Numbered from the stretch's first letter, positions 34,381 through 44,042 are shown. The stretch: 64,000 nt of DNA from Butyricimonas sp. Marseille-P3923 (GCF_900184685.1 NZ_FXXL01000007.1:186001-250000); one strand, 5' to 3'. The notes: generated from the sequence alone by a model not told the origin. A program made the numbers and translations.

Positions 34381-35592
34381 TTAGTTTTTAATTTTTGCTA
34401 TAAGGCAAACGGTGATAAAACCCGCTACGCCCGTGAACAGGGAGATGACGGCTGCCGTGTATTTCGCGTAAGGTTTTTGACGGCGGTAGAGGGCGAGTGT
34501 TATGATTGCCAGCAAAGCGCCGAGTCCTAGGGCTGTGAAATGGTAAGCCGATACGCGGGGATAGATGTAGCTGTTGGAGCTGTCGCCGAACCCCACGGTA
34601 AAGGGAAAGAGGTAAGGAGATACCTTGTCCCACGTCGAGGGAGTGGCGGGGCGATAGAGGTCTGCCACTTGCTTCATCGTGCCGTTTTCCAAGGCATAGG
34701 TGTATTCGCCCGAGGGTGATTCCTTGACAACTGTCCAATAGAACATATTTGCCATGACGGATATGCGGTCGATGTCCGGGTTGATGCCTTCCAGTACCTT
34801 CACGAGGCGGTAACCGTCGGTGGAGAGATAATAGAGGGTGCCGTCCGTGTCGTACAGGAAGCCGTAGAGGCTCCGGTTTTCCATTTCCTTGGGGAACATG
34901 GCGAGCGTTTTGATGCTTGTTCCGACTTTCGTGTCCTTGACGAAAGGTTTGCCGTTTGTCATCTTCACGTGGAAGAGGTTATTGCGGTTGTCGAGTACGA
35001 AATAACCTTCGTCGTATGATTTCATACAGGAGGGGATGCCCGCCACCCATTGTGCGGGTGCAGAGAATCCGGCTGCATCGAGGGCTTGCTGGAAGCGGGC
35101 GGATTTCTCTTCGTTCACCCGGTTCGTTTCCATGTCGATAAATTCGATACGCTCTTTCAGACGGAACATGTCGTTGGGGTTTTCGAGGTCTACTTTCCCG
35201 GAACATGACTCGAACATGGGGTATAGTTCGATCACGGGTGTGTTTTTGTCCTTGGGCTTGTACCAGAAGAAAAAGTTATTGCGCGCGATCGCCTGTAAAT
35301 CCACGGGAACCCCTTGAATGGAGTCGGGCAAGGCGTTTTCCATTGCCAATTGCCGGTAATAGAACATGGGGAGTACCCGGTTGAATTCAGCGTCCGTGTA
35401 CGAGTTGCCGTCGAGGTCCTTGCCCATGAGGCATTCGTCAGCGGGATCGATGTAACAGAATTGGTTAATCATGGAGCTGTAATACGTGAACGGGTAACGG
35501 ACAGAGGAGTCCGTGGTGAGTTGCACGAGTGACGGGATGATCCATGATAAAAGGAATATGGAAAGCCCGATATATAGTATCTTTATTTTCAT
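34381..35592 (-). CDS. DUF4857 membrane protein of an ABC transporter operon
   Basis: 403 aa. An N-terminal span (about 5-22), a large non-cytoplasmic region (about 25-330) and three C-terminal spans (about 335-403) are predicted. It corresponds to DUF4857, proteins next to ABC ATPase and permease genes in Bacteroidota. ATG 35592 is used; the upstream in-frame sequence is an extension inside the permease gene. It may be an accessory subunit of the ABC pump; there is no experimental basis I know of. Confidence 0.75.
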   Translation of the reverse strand: MKIKILYIGLSIFLLSWIIPSLVQLTTDSSVRYPFTYYSSMINQFCYIDPADECLMGKDLDGNSYTDAEFNRVLPMFYYRQLAMENALPDSIQGVPVDLQAIARNNFFFWYKPKDKNTPVIELYPMFESCSGKVDLENPNDMFRLKERIEFIDMETNRVNEEKSARFQQALDAAGFSAPAQWVAGIPSCMKSYDEGYFVLDNRNNLFHVKMTNGKPFVKDTKVGTSIKTLAMFPKEMENRSLYGFLYDTDGTLYYLSTDGYRLVKVLEGINPDIDRISVMANMFYWTVVKESPSGEYTYALENGTMKQVADLYRPATPSTWDKVSPYLFPFTVGFGDSSNSYIYPRVSAYHFTALGLGALLAIITLALYRRQKPYAKYTAAVISLFTGVAGFITVCLIAKIKN

Positions 35593-35612
35593 GTTTTCTT
35601 GATGTTTGATCG

Positions 35613-36281
35613 TTATTGCATACCCTGTTTGAATCGGCGGATGGATATCTTCGGAAACAGGAACAGGATTATGATTGCCCCGCACAGGTAGGGAAGCATG
35701 GGGGTGAACGCTCCCGGTACGCCTTCCGTGATGAAGAGCGAGAGGAGGAGCAGGGCGATAATCGCATTGCAGATGCGCTGTAACCACGTGGGTTCGAGTA
35801 TAATCCAAGCGGTGAGCAGGTAGGCTGCCAGACCTGCCAGCATGTGCGGGAGTGTGGTAGAGAACCATGCCCCGATGACTTCACGGGGGAAGTTGAGGGA
35901 TAGTCCCCAGAAAAAACAACCGTAGCAGACGGCGAAGGCGAGGAGTAACGCTGTAAACCCGTACGCCAGCATCAAGAAGATGATACGGTTTTCGCCCAAG
36001 GGGAGATGCAAGGTCAGTTTGAAGCGTTTCTTTACCATTTCCGGTATGAATTGCGCTATGCCGAGGATGATGCCCGCCAGCAGGGGAAACATTTTCAATT
36101 GATCGAGAAGTACAACGTTCTTCTGGATAAATACTTCCCAGAGGTGGGGTATACCCACGTTGCGGGAGGCGCTGGATATACGCAGGGCGATGTATGCCAT
36201 GCCCAACGCGAATACCGCGAAGATGAGCAGGAGTATCCAGCGGGTTTTGATCCACTCTTTAAAAAGTAGTGCTTTATTCAT
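35613..36281 (-). CDS. ABC-2-type permease subunit
   Basis: 222 aa with about six membrane spans (about 13-32, 58-78, 97-122, 133-158, 164-185, 188-210) and no other motif. Its position 22 nt after an ABC ATPase gene and its size fit an ABC-2 permease of the exporter type. The substrate is unknown. The next gene (DUF4857) starts 20 nt downstream. Confidence 0.75.
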   Translation of the reverse strand: MNKALLFKEWIKTRWILLLIFAVFALGMAYIALRISSASRNVGIPHLWEVFIQKNVVLLDQLKMFPLLAGIILGIAQFIPEMVKKRFKLTLHLPLGENRIIFLMLAYGFTALLLAFAVCYGCFFWGLSLNFPREVIGAWFSTTLPHMLAGLAAYLLTAWIILEPTWLQRICNAIIALLLLSLFITEGVPGAFTPMLPYLCGAIIILFLFPKISIRRFKQGMQ

Positions 36282-36303
36282 GATCTTGATGTCGTTTTAG
36301 TGA

Positions 36304-37188
36304 TTAATATTTCCCGGTCAACCCGATGAACGCGTCTTCTAGGGTTAGTTCTTCCATCTGCAAGCCGGGGAGTTCCGTTCCTCGCGGGACGAGTATTTCT
36401 CGGACTTTGTCGGCGGGTTCGAAAGAATAAGTTGTCCATAAGCCGTTGACTTTCTCCGTGTTCCACAGGGCGTCGTGTTTCGCGGGGGATTGCCCGTCGG
36501 GAAGCGAGAAACGGAAACGGTGGAAGTTATCCATGATTTCGCGTGTCGGTTTGTGTATCAACAAGCGTCCGTAGTCGAGGATGATACAGTCGTCGATCAG
36601 GAGTTCCATGTCTTGAATGATATGCGACGTGAGGAAGATGGTCTTGTCGCCTTTTGCGGCGAAGTCTTTGAGGTATTCGACAAAGAGGCGGCGATAACCG
36701 GGATCGAGTCCCATGGAGAAGTCATCGAGGATGAGCAGTTTCGGGTCTTGGGCGAAAAGAAGTCCCAGTGCCACTTGCGAACGCTGACCGCATGACATGT
36801 GGTTGATCTTCTGGTGAGGAACCACGTTCAGTTTCTCCATGAGTTCGTAGAATGCCTCTTTTTTCCAGTTGGGAAAGAAGGCGCTGTAATATTTTTCAAT
36901 CTGTTCTATCGTGAAATAAGAATGTTGGACGTGTCCTTCCAGCAATAACCCGATTTTAGCTTTAGTGGCGGGAGTGAGGTGGTTCATGTTTTCCCCGAGG
37001 AGAAAACACTCTCCCGACCGGGGTTGTAGGTAACCGTTGAGGATGTTGATGATCGTGGTTTTCCCGGTACCGTTTTTCCCGAGTAATCCCAACACCTTTC
37101 CTTTCTCGACGTCGAAACTCAAGTTCTCGTAAATGAGTTTCTCGCCGTAGTAGTGGGTGATGTTTTTACATTCAATGACTTTTTCCAT
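36304..37188 (-). CDS. ABC transporter ATP-binding protein
   Basis: 294 aa. Walker A GLLGKNGTGKTTIIN, Q-loop region, a signature motif MSCGQRSQVALG (family LSGGQ, here MSCGQ), Walker B LLILDDFSMGLDP where the usual catalytic Glu is Asp, and switch His in FLTSHIIQDME. A C-terminal extension of about 75 residues follows. The LDDF form suggests slower or altered hydrolysis. Start at ATG 37188, since this gives the family-like MEKVIECKNITHYYG. It lies 14 nt after the DUF6850 gene. Confidence 0.88.
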   Translation of the reverse strand: MEKVIECKNITHYYGEKLIYENLSFDVEKGKVLGLLGKNGTGKTTIINILNGYLQPRSGECFLLGENMNHLTPATKAKIGLLLEGHVQHSYFTIEQIEKYYSAFFPNWKKEAFYELMEKLNVVPHQKINHMSCGQRSQVALGLLFAQDPKLLILDDFSMGLDPGYRRLFVEYLKDFAAKGDKTIFLTSHIIQDMELLIDDCIILDYGRLLIHKPTREIMDNFHRFRFSLPDGQSPAKHDALWNTEKVNGLWTTYSFEPADKVREILVPRGTELPGLQMEELTLEDAFIGLTGKY

Positions 37189-37202
37189 GTAGTTGTTGTT
37201 GT

Positions 37203-38732
37203 TTAAAACGTGAAGCCGCAATGTGCCTGTAAGGTTTCCCGTTGAAGGTCGCCCTTGAAGGCATCATGCCGCCAGTTGATTTTGATAAAAATGCCTTTGT
37301 CCCTGCGGGAAAGCGTGTAATCCCAGCGAAGTGAAATATCGGAAGCCCAGCTGTCGGTTGAGAGGTTTGCGTATACCGTGTTTACCGGTTCCAGCAGGCG
37401 TCGCGTGGTTTCGTCTATATCTGTTAATTGTAATTCCGCGTCCGTGTTGTAGCGGTATTCACCTTCCGCATCGAGGCGGAAAGTGGATTTCTTTATGCTT
37501 TTAGCGAGTGATACATTCATTCGTCCGGTCAGGTCGTTCAGTTTCATGAGTCGGGCAGGGTCGAGGTAAGTCATCTTGAACGTGTTCATCTCTGCTTGCG
37601 GCAGAATGTTCCACGAGAATTGCTTTTCCCTGTATTCTCTGCCGTACAGGAAAGAGAGTGAGAGGTTGTTTCTCTTGACGGATAATTGTTCCGTGCTGCC
37701 GATTTGCGGGTAAACACCCGTGGTGGGGTCGCCGAAAAGGTTCTCCGTGCCCTTGCGGTTCCGGTAGCTGCCGTTGAGTTTTAGTCCCCATTGTTCGCGA
37801 GGGGTACGTGTCATGTACGCTACCTCAGCTTTTATTTCGTCTTGGTTCAGTTCGTTCAGAGGCAGGTTGTTGAGGGTGGAGATGATTTTCTCGAAAGTGA
37901 ATCGCTCGTATTCGACAGCCGCGGAAAGTCCTTTTTTAGCGCAGGGAAAGAGTTCGACGCTTGCCCCGTACCGGTGCCCGTTATAGTAAATACTGGAGTT
38001 TTTACCGTAGAATCGGCGGGAGTCCGTTCCCAGTCCAAAGAGATGGTATTCGGTAAGTGTACCGAGTTCATTGTAGTATTTAACGTCGTTTGTCTGCTTG
38101 TATTTGCCCGCGTGGATGGCAAGACCGACGTCATAACGCCGTGTTATTCTCGCGGAGATGCCCACTGAGCCTTTGAGGTCGGAAACCACGTTTTTAGGAC
38201 GGGGATCCCGATTACGATACTCGATGAGTGCCCTGTAATTGGCGAATATACCCCACGTGAAGCGTTTGCCCGCTTGCGCGTACCCTCCGGCGAAGTAGTA
38301 TTCTTCGGTTTTCAGGTTACCGCCCAGCGTGTCCGCCATGACGTAAGGATAGACGGTTAAAAAATCAGAGGTCTCGTTCCATTGCACGTTGTTCCGTTTC
38401 CCGTTTTTGTAATATGCATTGCCCCAAGTTTTGCTATTTGCCCGTAATGAAATATATGACGATACGTTAAAATTAAAATTCTGAGTCTTTGAACCTAACT
38501 GGGGCAGGAGTGCCTTGTCGGCACTCGTTTGCTCCCAGCCAATTTGTAATTCGGTCAATGAAAAAGAATGAGCGTAATATTGTAATGCCGGGTTGCGGTA
38601 CGCTTGTGACACGAAGTTTTCTCCCGGGGAGAAAAATACCCGCGTGCGGGTGTTTACCGAAAGGGTATCCTGTGCCCGACTACTTGAGAATAAAACGGTT
38701 AAACTGAAAATCAGAATGAATAAAGACCTCAT
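37203..38732 (-). CDS. DUF6850 outer-membrane beta-barrel protein
   Basis: 509 aa. Signal peptide (ending about SSSRAQ at 21), then alternating beta-strands throughout and a terminal Phe (CGFTF), as for outer-membrane barrels. Matches the DUF6850 family, which occurs beside TonB-dependent receptors and DUF4876 lipoproteins in Bacteroidales. Its function is not established. It comes 21 nt after the DUF4876 gene and 14 nt before the ABC ATPase gene. Confidence 0.7.
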   Translation of the reverse strand: MRSLFILIFSLTVLFSSSRAQDTLSVNTRTRVFFSPGENFVSQAYRNPALQYYAHSFSLTELQIGWEQTSADKALLPQLGSKTQNFNFNVSSYISLRANSKTWGNAYYKNGKRNNVQWNETSDFLTVYPYVMADTLGGNLKTEEYYFAGGYAQAGKRFTWGIFANYRALIEYRNRDPRPKNVVSDLKGSVGISARITRRYDVGLAIHAGKYKQTNDVKYYNELGTLTEYHLFGLGTDSRRFYGKNSSIYYNGHRYGASVELFPCAKKGLSAAVEYERFTFEKIISTLNNLPLNELNQDEIKAEVAYMTRTPREQWGLKLNGSYRNRKGTENLFGDPTTGVYPQIGSTEQLSVKRNNLSLSFLYGREYREKQFSWNILPQAEMNTFKMTYLDPARLMKLNDLTGRMNVSLAKSIKKSTFRLDAEGEYRYNTDAELQLTDIDETTRRLLEPVNTVYANLSTDSWASDISLRWDYTLSRRDKGIFIKINWRHDAFKGDLQRETLQAHCGFTF

Positions 38733-38753
38733 GATTTACTTGTTTAATAATAG

Positions 38754-39959
38754 TTATTTAGCTAATGAAGGAACGGCATCCGCCTCGAAGTCTAAGGTCG
38801 AATTGTTCGTGTCTTGTAATTTCTCTATCCCGTTGACGGTGGTCGGCAGCACTTTCCGGCGTACGCTTTTGTTGTAACGGTTCTGGTCTTTGTCAATTTC
38901 ACCGCAGTGAGTCCAGCCCATGTCCAAGGAAGGAGAGGTTACGATCCATTGGAATTCGGCAGGGATGGTCATGTTCACGGCATCGATGATGTACTCGTTC
39001 GGCACTTGGAGGCAATCTCCATCCATGGGTATCACGTGTTCGCCAAAGACGAAGGTGTACTCGTAATGATACATATTGACAGAATCAAGTACGTACTCCT
39101 CTATATTCGGGATACGGGCGAGGGCCATACTTTTAGATCCCCGGTTGTGGAAAAGGAATCTATCGTAGGGTGTCTTGATATTCGTTACAGCGGGGTTGTC
39201 AATATCGTTTGTTTCGTCATAGAATATCTCGAAGTCCGCCTTACTCAAGTCGAACGACAGCGAGTTCGCTTCGCGATGGTCGATGCCGTTGTCGGCGATG
39301 ATGATCGATTCGCCGGGTTGCACGGGATACACCGTGCCGTCGCCGGGGATGGTGATAATAGCACTTACCGCCATGGCTTTGCTCATGATGTCCGGGGTGT
39401 AGTCTTGTTTGGTAACCGTCAGGAATTCTGACACCAATACGGAAAGTCCGTCAGCGTAAAGGACCGTGTCGGAGTTGTTGTAGATTTTGATAAACTTATC
39501 CCCGTCATATTGTTTGCCTTCAGGAGTGGTTGTTCCGGTAAAAAATATTTCGGCAATCACGAAATCCGATAATTCTTGAGATAAGAACAAGGTCAACGAG
39601 GATGAGGCAGTTTCTCCGGTGATGTTCACGGATTCTTTGTAACCTTTGATTTTGGTATTCATTTCTTGTTCTTCGAAAGAGTATTTCACGTTACCTTCAA
39701 TCGTGATATGATATATTCCTTCGGTTAATTCGACTTCAAGCTGATTACCGGAGAAAGCGTTACTCGTGGTCGTTCTTCCCGTGTTGATGTTCTTGAAGCT
39801 GGCCGTCAGGTTGCTAACCGACGGATCGGTTAGGTCTTTCGGGTTTTCTGTCGTAAGGGTAAAGGCCGTTGTCCGGATCGAATTGTTATCATCGTTACAG
39901 GATGATAAGCTGAAGATGCTTGTTACAATTAAGCTGAAAATAATAAAATACTGTTTCAT
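38754..39959 (-). CDS. DUF4876 lipoprotein
   Basis: 401 aa. Lipobox SLSSC (Cys 21) followed by an acidic tether DNDDNN-like. An N-terminal Ig-like domain (about 30-125) precedes a larger domain with VIAEIFFTGTTTPEGKQYDGD and IIADNGIDHREANS. Belongs to DUF4876, proteins next to TonB-dependent receptors. It is probably exposed at the surface and may assist ligand capture as SusD does for SusC; this is inference. It starts 20 nt after the receptor gene. Confidence 0.75.
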   Translation of the reverse strand: MKQYFIIFSLIVTSIFSLSSCNDDNNSIRTTAFTLTTENPKDLTDPSVSNLTASFKNINTGRTTTSNAFSGNQLEVELTEGIYHITIEGNVKYSFEEQEMNTKIKGYKESVNITGETASSSLTLFLSQELSDFVIAEIFFTGTTTPEGKQYDGDKFIKIYNNSDTVLYADGLSVLVSEFLTVTKQDYTPDIMSKAMAVSAIITIPGDGTVYPVQPGESIIIADNGIDHREANSLSFDLSKADFEIFYDETNDIDNPAVTNIKTPYDRFLFHNRGSKSMALARIPNIEEYVLDSVNMYHYEYTFVFGEHVIPMDGDCLQVPNEYIIDAVNMTIPAEFQWIVTSPSLDMGWTHCGEIDKDQNRYNKSVRRKVLPTTVNGIEKLQDTNNSTLDFEADAVPSLAK

Positions 39960-39979
39960 TTTATGGTGTTATTTAATGG

Positions 39980-42760
39980 TTATAGATTCAAGTTCAGTTC
40001 CATGCCGAAATAGGGCGTCACGTAATGTCTGACGGATAAATTGTTTTCCTTGTAATCCGGGTTATAATCAAGTATGTTATTCACGAACAATGACAAGTTT
40101 ATTTTATCCCGCATAAATTTTTTGGTTGCTTTAAAATGTACGCTAATGGAAATGGGGTCTGTCCTTTTTATGAATAGTTCTTTATTATACTGTTTCACGA
40201 GGAACTGGAGCACGGGATCAGAGAGATTATCTGCCGTGAAATCGTGTTCTATCCCGTCTATACCCACGTATTTTAATGGCGTTCCGCTTTTCCATTTGCT
40301 TTGCTGGCTGGAAATCCACAAGCACTGCACGAATGTTGCAAAGCTAAGTCCCAAGGGACGGATATACGTGTCGAACGCGAAGTTCGTGTTGAATTGCTGT
40401 TTGATGTACCCGTCATCATCCGGGTACAAGGCGACGTATTTGATTTGTGCCCCGTTTATGAGCGTACTTTCATTCCGGTAGACGGGATGACTGTTGTGAT
40501 AGGTCGATTTGAACCATGCCCCGTTTATCGTGATCTTGGTGCGAATGCTTTCGATGCGTTTGGATGTGTACTGGTACTCAATTCCTTCCTTGATGATCAT
40601 GCTGCCGTTGGTGGTTTGACCGAACGTGTAAATCACGGTGTCTGTGCTGTAAGGGAGCGTGTTGATATCCGGGGGTGTTTGTATGGAACCGGGATCAAGC
40701 GCGGAAGCATCGTATTTTTTGTAATCGAAAGTACGCCAGAAGGAAGAAGTACGGAAACCGGATGTCATTTTTTCTCTGAAGTAGGTCATGGAGAAGTTGT
40801 TTTGACTGTAATCGAAGTCAAATCGAACTTCCCATTTGCGATTGCGCGCAGGTTCTAGTTTAAAATTGGTGACGTCTACTTTATAAGTCATCATGTTCAA
40901 TCGGCGGTACTTTTCATTCGTGTGGTAGTAATTCAATTGCGTGAGATCCACGTATCGGGTATCCGGGTAGAGTTGTGTCATGACGGGCATTTTCGTGTTC
41001 CAACCGATACCCCCGGCAAGTTGGATATTCAGGATTCTGTTGAACAAGTAGGTGGTCGGGAATTTCCATAATAAATTTACCCGCGGGTCGAAATAAGTTT
41101 TACCGTTAATCTTGTATTCTTTATCAATGTTCAATGGGATAAGGGTACGGACACCTCCTGCCGCTTGGAAATTGTGTGTACCCACGGGTACGGTTATCCT
41201 GTCTTCGATGAAGAATGCCAGCGTGTGTTCTGCCGGGATGTCGTCATACGGGCGGGGACGTGCTTTCATCGAGGGGTAGAGAGGACGGGTCAAGTCATAT
41301 ACCTGTCCTTTCCCCAAGTTTTTATTCATCCTCCATTCGGCACCTATTTTCATCGCGTTTTCTACTCCCGATATGTTGAATCCCAGTTCTCCCATCGCTT
41401 TGCTATAAGCGTTCAACGGTTGACCGTCTACTTTCAGGTGTGCCGTGTAGCGGTAGGGAAGAAATATTCCGTCGTGTTCCCCTTCTTCCGTGTTGTCGGG
41501 AATAGGGGTGTCCTTGTCAAGGGAAATGTATTTCGTACGTTTGATTTGGTCTTTCGAGTAATCTATTGCCGCGGATAGCGAGAGGCTTTTTAGCAATCGG
41601 TTATTCGTGAAATTCCAGTATAGAGAATTGGCTAGAGCCACGCGGTTGTAAGTCGATTTGTATTTATCTATTTTTTTGTACGAGAGTTCCGGATCGTTCT
41701 TGGCATTATCGAACGAACTTCCGTAGTCCGCGTTCAGGTTCCACGTCAATATATTCCAAGTACGCCCGATGCGTACGGAGCCCGTGAGGCGCTTGAATGT
41801 TTCGAGATTATTGCGGGGATCTATTTTAGAGTCCATATAGTCGATTCCGAAATTGATAGTCCAGCCGTTTCGGGTTGCCAGTCCTTTTCCGGCGTAGACG
41901 AGTTTGCTCCCGGCATCAGCTTTTAGGCGTATTTCCCACGGGTGGACTCCCGCTTTACGGGTGATTTTTACCAGTCCGCTCGTGAGTTCCCCGTATTCCA
42001 CGGAAGGGATACCGCGGATGACTTCTACCGACTGTATGAAATCGGTTGACAGTGTTCTCGTATCGACACCTTTCCCGATACTGTTGCGATTGTAGTCGTA
42101 CTCGCCTTGATAGCTTCCCGGTATTTGCTGCATATTCGCGTCCGTGCTTAACGGAATACCGTCAATCAGAAAAGAAACCCCGAGTGAAGTTACGTCGTAA
42201 TCGGAACTGGATACCCCTACTTCACGCAATCGTATTTTGTTTACACTCCCGAGGGACGGATCTTTGGTCATCCCTCCCGGCAACAGAGAGAGAATATCCG
42301 TGAAACTTGACGGTTGCAGCAGATTCATGGCTTCCCGGTTTATTTTGGAAGAGGAGGTTAAACCTCGTGATTCGGATGCCGTGACAATGATGTCTTGTAA
42401 CGTGATCGTGTCGATTTGCATGTGAAAAGACAAAGTTGTGTCCCGATGAATTGAGATTGTCCGGTGAAGGGGAAGATACCCGATAAACGACAGGCTCAAG
42501 GTGTATGTTCCCGGTTTGATGTTTCTGAAACTGAAACGTCCGTTTTTGTCGCTGACCGTGTTTAATTGTATCGTGTCGTTTTTTAGAGATACGGTGGTAA
42601 ATTCCAATACTTCTTTTGATTCTTTGTCTTGTACGGTACCTTGTAAATGACACGTGTTTTTTTGCCCGAAACCGGGTAGGGTGAAAAGGATAAATGAAAA
42701 TAGAATAAATAGCCTACATAATCTGTTATTTTTTATCCATGTACATTTAATAATAATCAT
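39980..42760 (-). CDS. TonB-dependent outer-membrane receptor
   Basis: 926 aa. Signal peptide (ending about FGQ at 33), CarboxypepD_reg-like domain (about 35-120, HLQGTVQDKESKEVLEFTT), plug domain (about 125-270, with SVEVIRGIPSVEYGELTSGL) and a beta-barrel to a C-terminal aromatic (ELNLNL end). Unlike SusC it has no STN domain and no SusD partner. ATG 42760 is chosen because it gives a normal signal peptide; the frame upstream adds 14 residues. It is the first gene of the seven-gene operon. The likely ligand (metal chelate, heme, vitamin or peptide) cannot be told. Confidence 0.9.
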   Translation of the reverse strand: MIIIKCTWIKNNRLCRLFILFSFILFTLPGFGQKNTCHLQGTVQDKESKEVLEFTTVSLKNDTIQLNTVSDKNGRFSFRNIKPGTYTLSLSFIGYLPLHRTISIHRDTTLSFHMQIDTITLQDIIVTASESRGLTSSSKINREAMNLLQPSSFTDILSLLPGGMTKDPSLGSVNKIRLREVGVSSSDYDVTSLGVSFLIDGIPLSTDANMQQIPGSYQGEYDYNRNSIGKGVDTRTLSTDFIQSVEVIRGIPSVEYGELTSGLVKITRKAGVHPWEIRLKADAGSKLVYAGKGLATRNGWTINFGIDYMDSKIDPRNNLETFKRLTGSVRIGRTWNILTWNLNADYGSSFDNAKNDPELSYKKIDKYKSTYNRVALANSLYWNFTNNRLLKSLSLSAAIDYSKDQIKRTKYISLDKDTPIPDNTEEGEHDGIFLPYRYTAHLKVDGQPLNAYSKAMGELGFNISGVENAMKIGAEWRMNKNLGKGQVYDLTRPLYPSMKARPRPYDDIPAEHTLAFFIEDRITVPVGTHNFQAAGGVRTLIPLNIDKEYKINGKTYFDPRVNLLWKFPTTYLFNRILNIQLAGGIGWNTKMPVMTQLYPDTRYVDLTQLNYYHTNEKYRRLNMMTYKVDVTNFKLEPARNRKWEVRFDFDYSQNNFSMTYFREKMTSGFRTSSFWRTFDYKKYDASALDPGSIQTPPDINTLPYSTDTVIYTFGQTTNGSMIIKEGIEYQYTSKRIESIRTKITINGAWFKSTYHNSHPVYRNESTLINGAQIKYVALYPDDDGYIKQQFNTNFAFDTYIRPLGLSFATFVQCLWISSQQSKWKSGTPLKYVGIDGIEHDFTADNLSDPVLQFLVKQYNKELFIKRTDPISISVHFKATKKFMRDKINLSLFVNNILDYNPDYKENNLSVRHYVTPYFGMELNLNL

Positions 42761-42802
42761 ATCTTTATTACAATTTGTTACTTGCGTATTATTGGTTGCC
42801 AC

Positions 42803-43080
42803 GGTTGATTCCCTGTGAATATTTTTACGTCACAAAATTACGGCATCACAAAATACGAATCCATCACCATAAATGAGGATATTTAAAAAACGGCATCCCT
42901 ATTTGTGGTGGTGTGTCTTTATGGCTTGTAACAGACTTGTTGTAAGATAATTGTACGAGTGTTGTAATGAATTGGCGTAGCGATTAATAGCTAATAGAGG
43001 TGAGTTTCATTTATTGATGTAGCGGCAGATTGGGAATTACCTATTCTGCCGCTACATCTTACCGTATAGAAAACGTTTGA
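42803..43080. other. Promoter region of the seven-gene operon and M48 3' gap
   Basis: This 278-bp gap has a minus-strand TAATTTTG box (42833-42840), about 73 nt before the receptor start, and an imperfect inverted repeat at 42862-42913 (16 of 20 positions) just upstream of it, suggesting an operator. A separate stem at 43016-43058 follows the M48 gene. No coding region is seen. Confidence 0.5.
43016..43058 (-). terminator. Stem-loop after the M48 protease gene
   Basis: GATGTAGCGGCAGA (43016-43029) and TCTGCCGCTACATC (43045-43058) form a perfect 14-bp stem with a 15-nt loop. It starts 23 nt after the M48 stop codon but is not followed by a T-run, so it may be a terminator of low efficiency or an end-stabilising hairpin. 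Confidence 0.6.
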
Positions 43081-43872
43081 TTATTTCTTTTGCAGGTTAT
43101 CGGCTTTTTCTTTTAAACGGGCAGCTCTTTCGGCACTTCCGGGGTGAGAAGAAAACATCTTTTGAATGAGATTCGCCTTCTCACCGCCGGCTGCTGAAAG
43201 TTCAACCAGCTTATTTAAAGCTTTTGACATGGCATACGGGTCGACATTTTGCCGGATACAGAAATCAAAAGCGTAATCATCCGCGGCATTTTCTTGTTTT
43301 TGGGAGAATTGGGCACCCATGAATGCTTCGGCCAAATCGCCTAGTTGGGAGTCTGTTAATTTGGATACATTCTCGTTCAAGGCTCCTGCGGCGTTTTTAG
43401 CGGCAGAACGAAGATAAGCGTTTTTCATGGCGTTTTTGGAGTCGTGGTGAACCACGTGCCCGATCTCGTGTCCGATAACGGCAAGTACTTCGTCATCCGT
43501 CATGAGTTCCATTAATCCGGCGCATACCCGGATACTACCGTCCCCGCAAGCGAACGCATTGACATCCACGACTTCATATACGCCGAAGTTCAACTTTAAA
43601 CCTTCTATTTCCGGAAAGTTTGCCGTGATCTTGGCTAATCGTTTACCTAATTCACTATCCGGTGCGGCTAGTTTATTGTGAGTATCCATCCATTGCATGT
43701 ACTCTTTGCTCATGCTTGCTATATCCTCATCGGAAAGAGTGATTGCTCCTGCCGCGTCCTTTCCGGCTTGAATGGCTTTCTTCGTGTCAATCTTCATTTT
43801 ACCGATTTTGATTTGCGCCTGCAATGTCGTCACTCCGGCGACTAAAAAGATAAGTATAAATAAATTCTTCAT
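43081..43872 (-). CDS. M48-family metallopeptidase
   Basis: 263 aa. A signal peptide (ending about LQAQ) precedes an M48 domain: zinc motif HEIGHVVHHDS, the third zinc ligand Glu in ENAADDYAFDF and the closing FSSHPGSAERAARL. Secreted M48 proteases (BepA/LoiP-like) degrade misfolded envelope proteins. It stands alone; a minus-strand TATTTTTG box at 43928-43935, with TTG about 20 nt further upstream, could be its promoter. Confidence 0.9.
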   Translation of the reverse strand: MKNLFILIFLVAGVTTLQAQIKIGKMKIDTKKAIQAGKDAAGAITLSDEDIASMSKEYMQWMDTHNKLAAPDSELGKRLAKITANFPEIEGLKLNFGVYEVVDVNAFACGDGSIRVCAGLMELMTDDEVLAVIGHEIGHVVHHDSKNAMKNAYLRSAAKNAAGALNENVSKLTDSQLGDLAEAFMGAQFSQKQENAADDYAFDFCIRQNVDPYAMSKALNKLVELSAAGGEKANLIQKMFSSHPGSAERAARLKEKADNLQKK

Positions 43873-43997
43873 TTTTAATTGTTTATGTTATTATGTATGT
43901 TTTGTTACGTATCTCTATTTTGGTGGGCAAAAATATATATTTCCCGTAGATAAGGCAATAGTTGCAGATTATTTGAAAAATATTTTCCCCCGTATGA

Positions 43998-44026
43998 TTC
44001 GTGTAAAAGAAATTATATTACCTTTG
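43998..44026 (+). promoter_or_regulatory. Promoter of tRNA-Arg
   Basis: TTCG (43998-44001), 17 nt, then TACCTTTG (44019-44026), close to the Bacteroides -33/-7 pattern. The expected start near 44033 lies 10 nt before the tRNA. Confidence 0.55.
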
Positions 44027-44042
44027 CATCGCTCAAGAAAAA

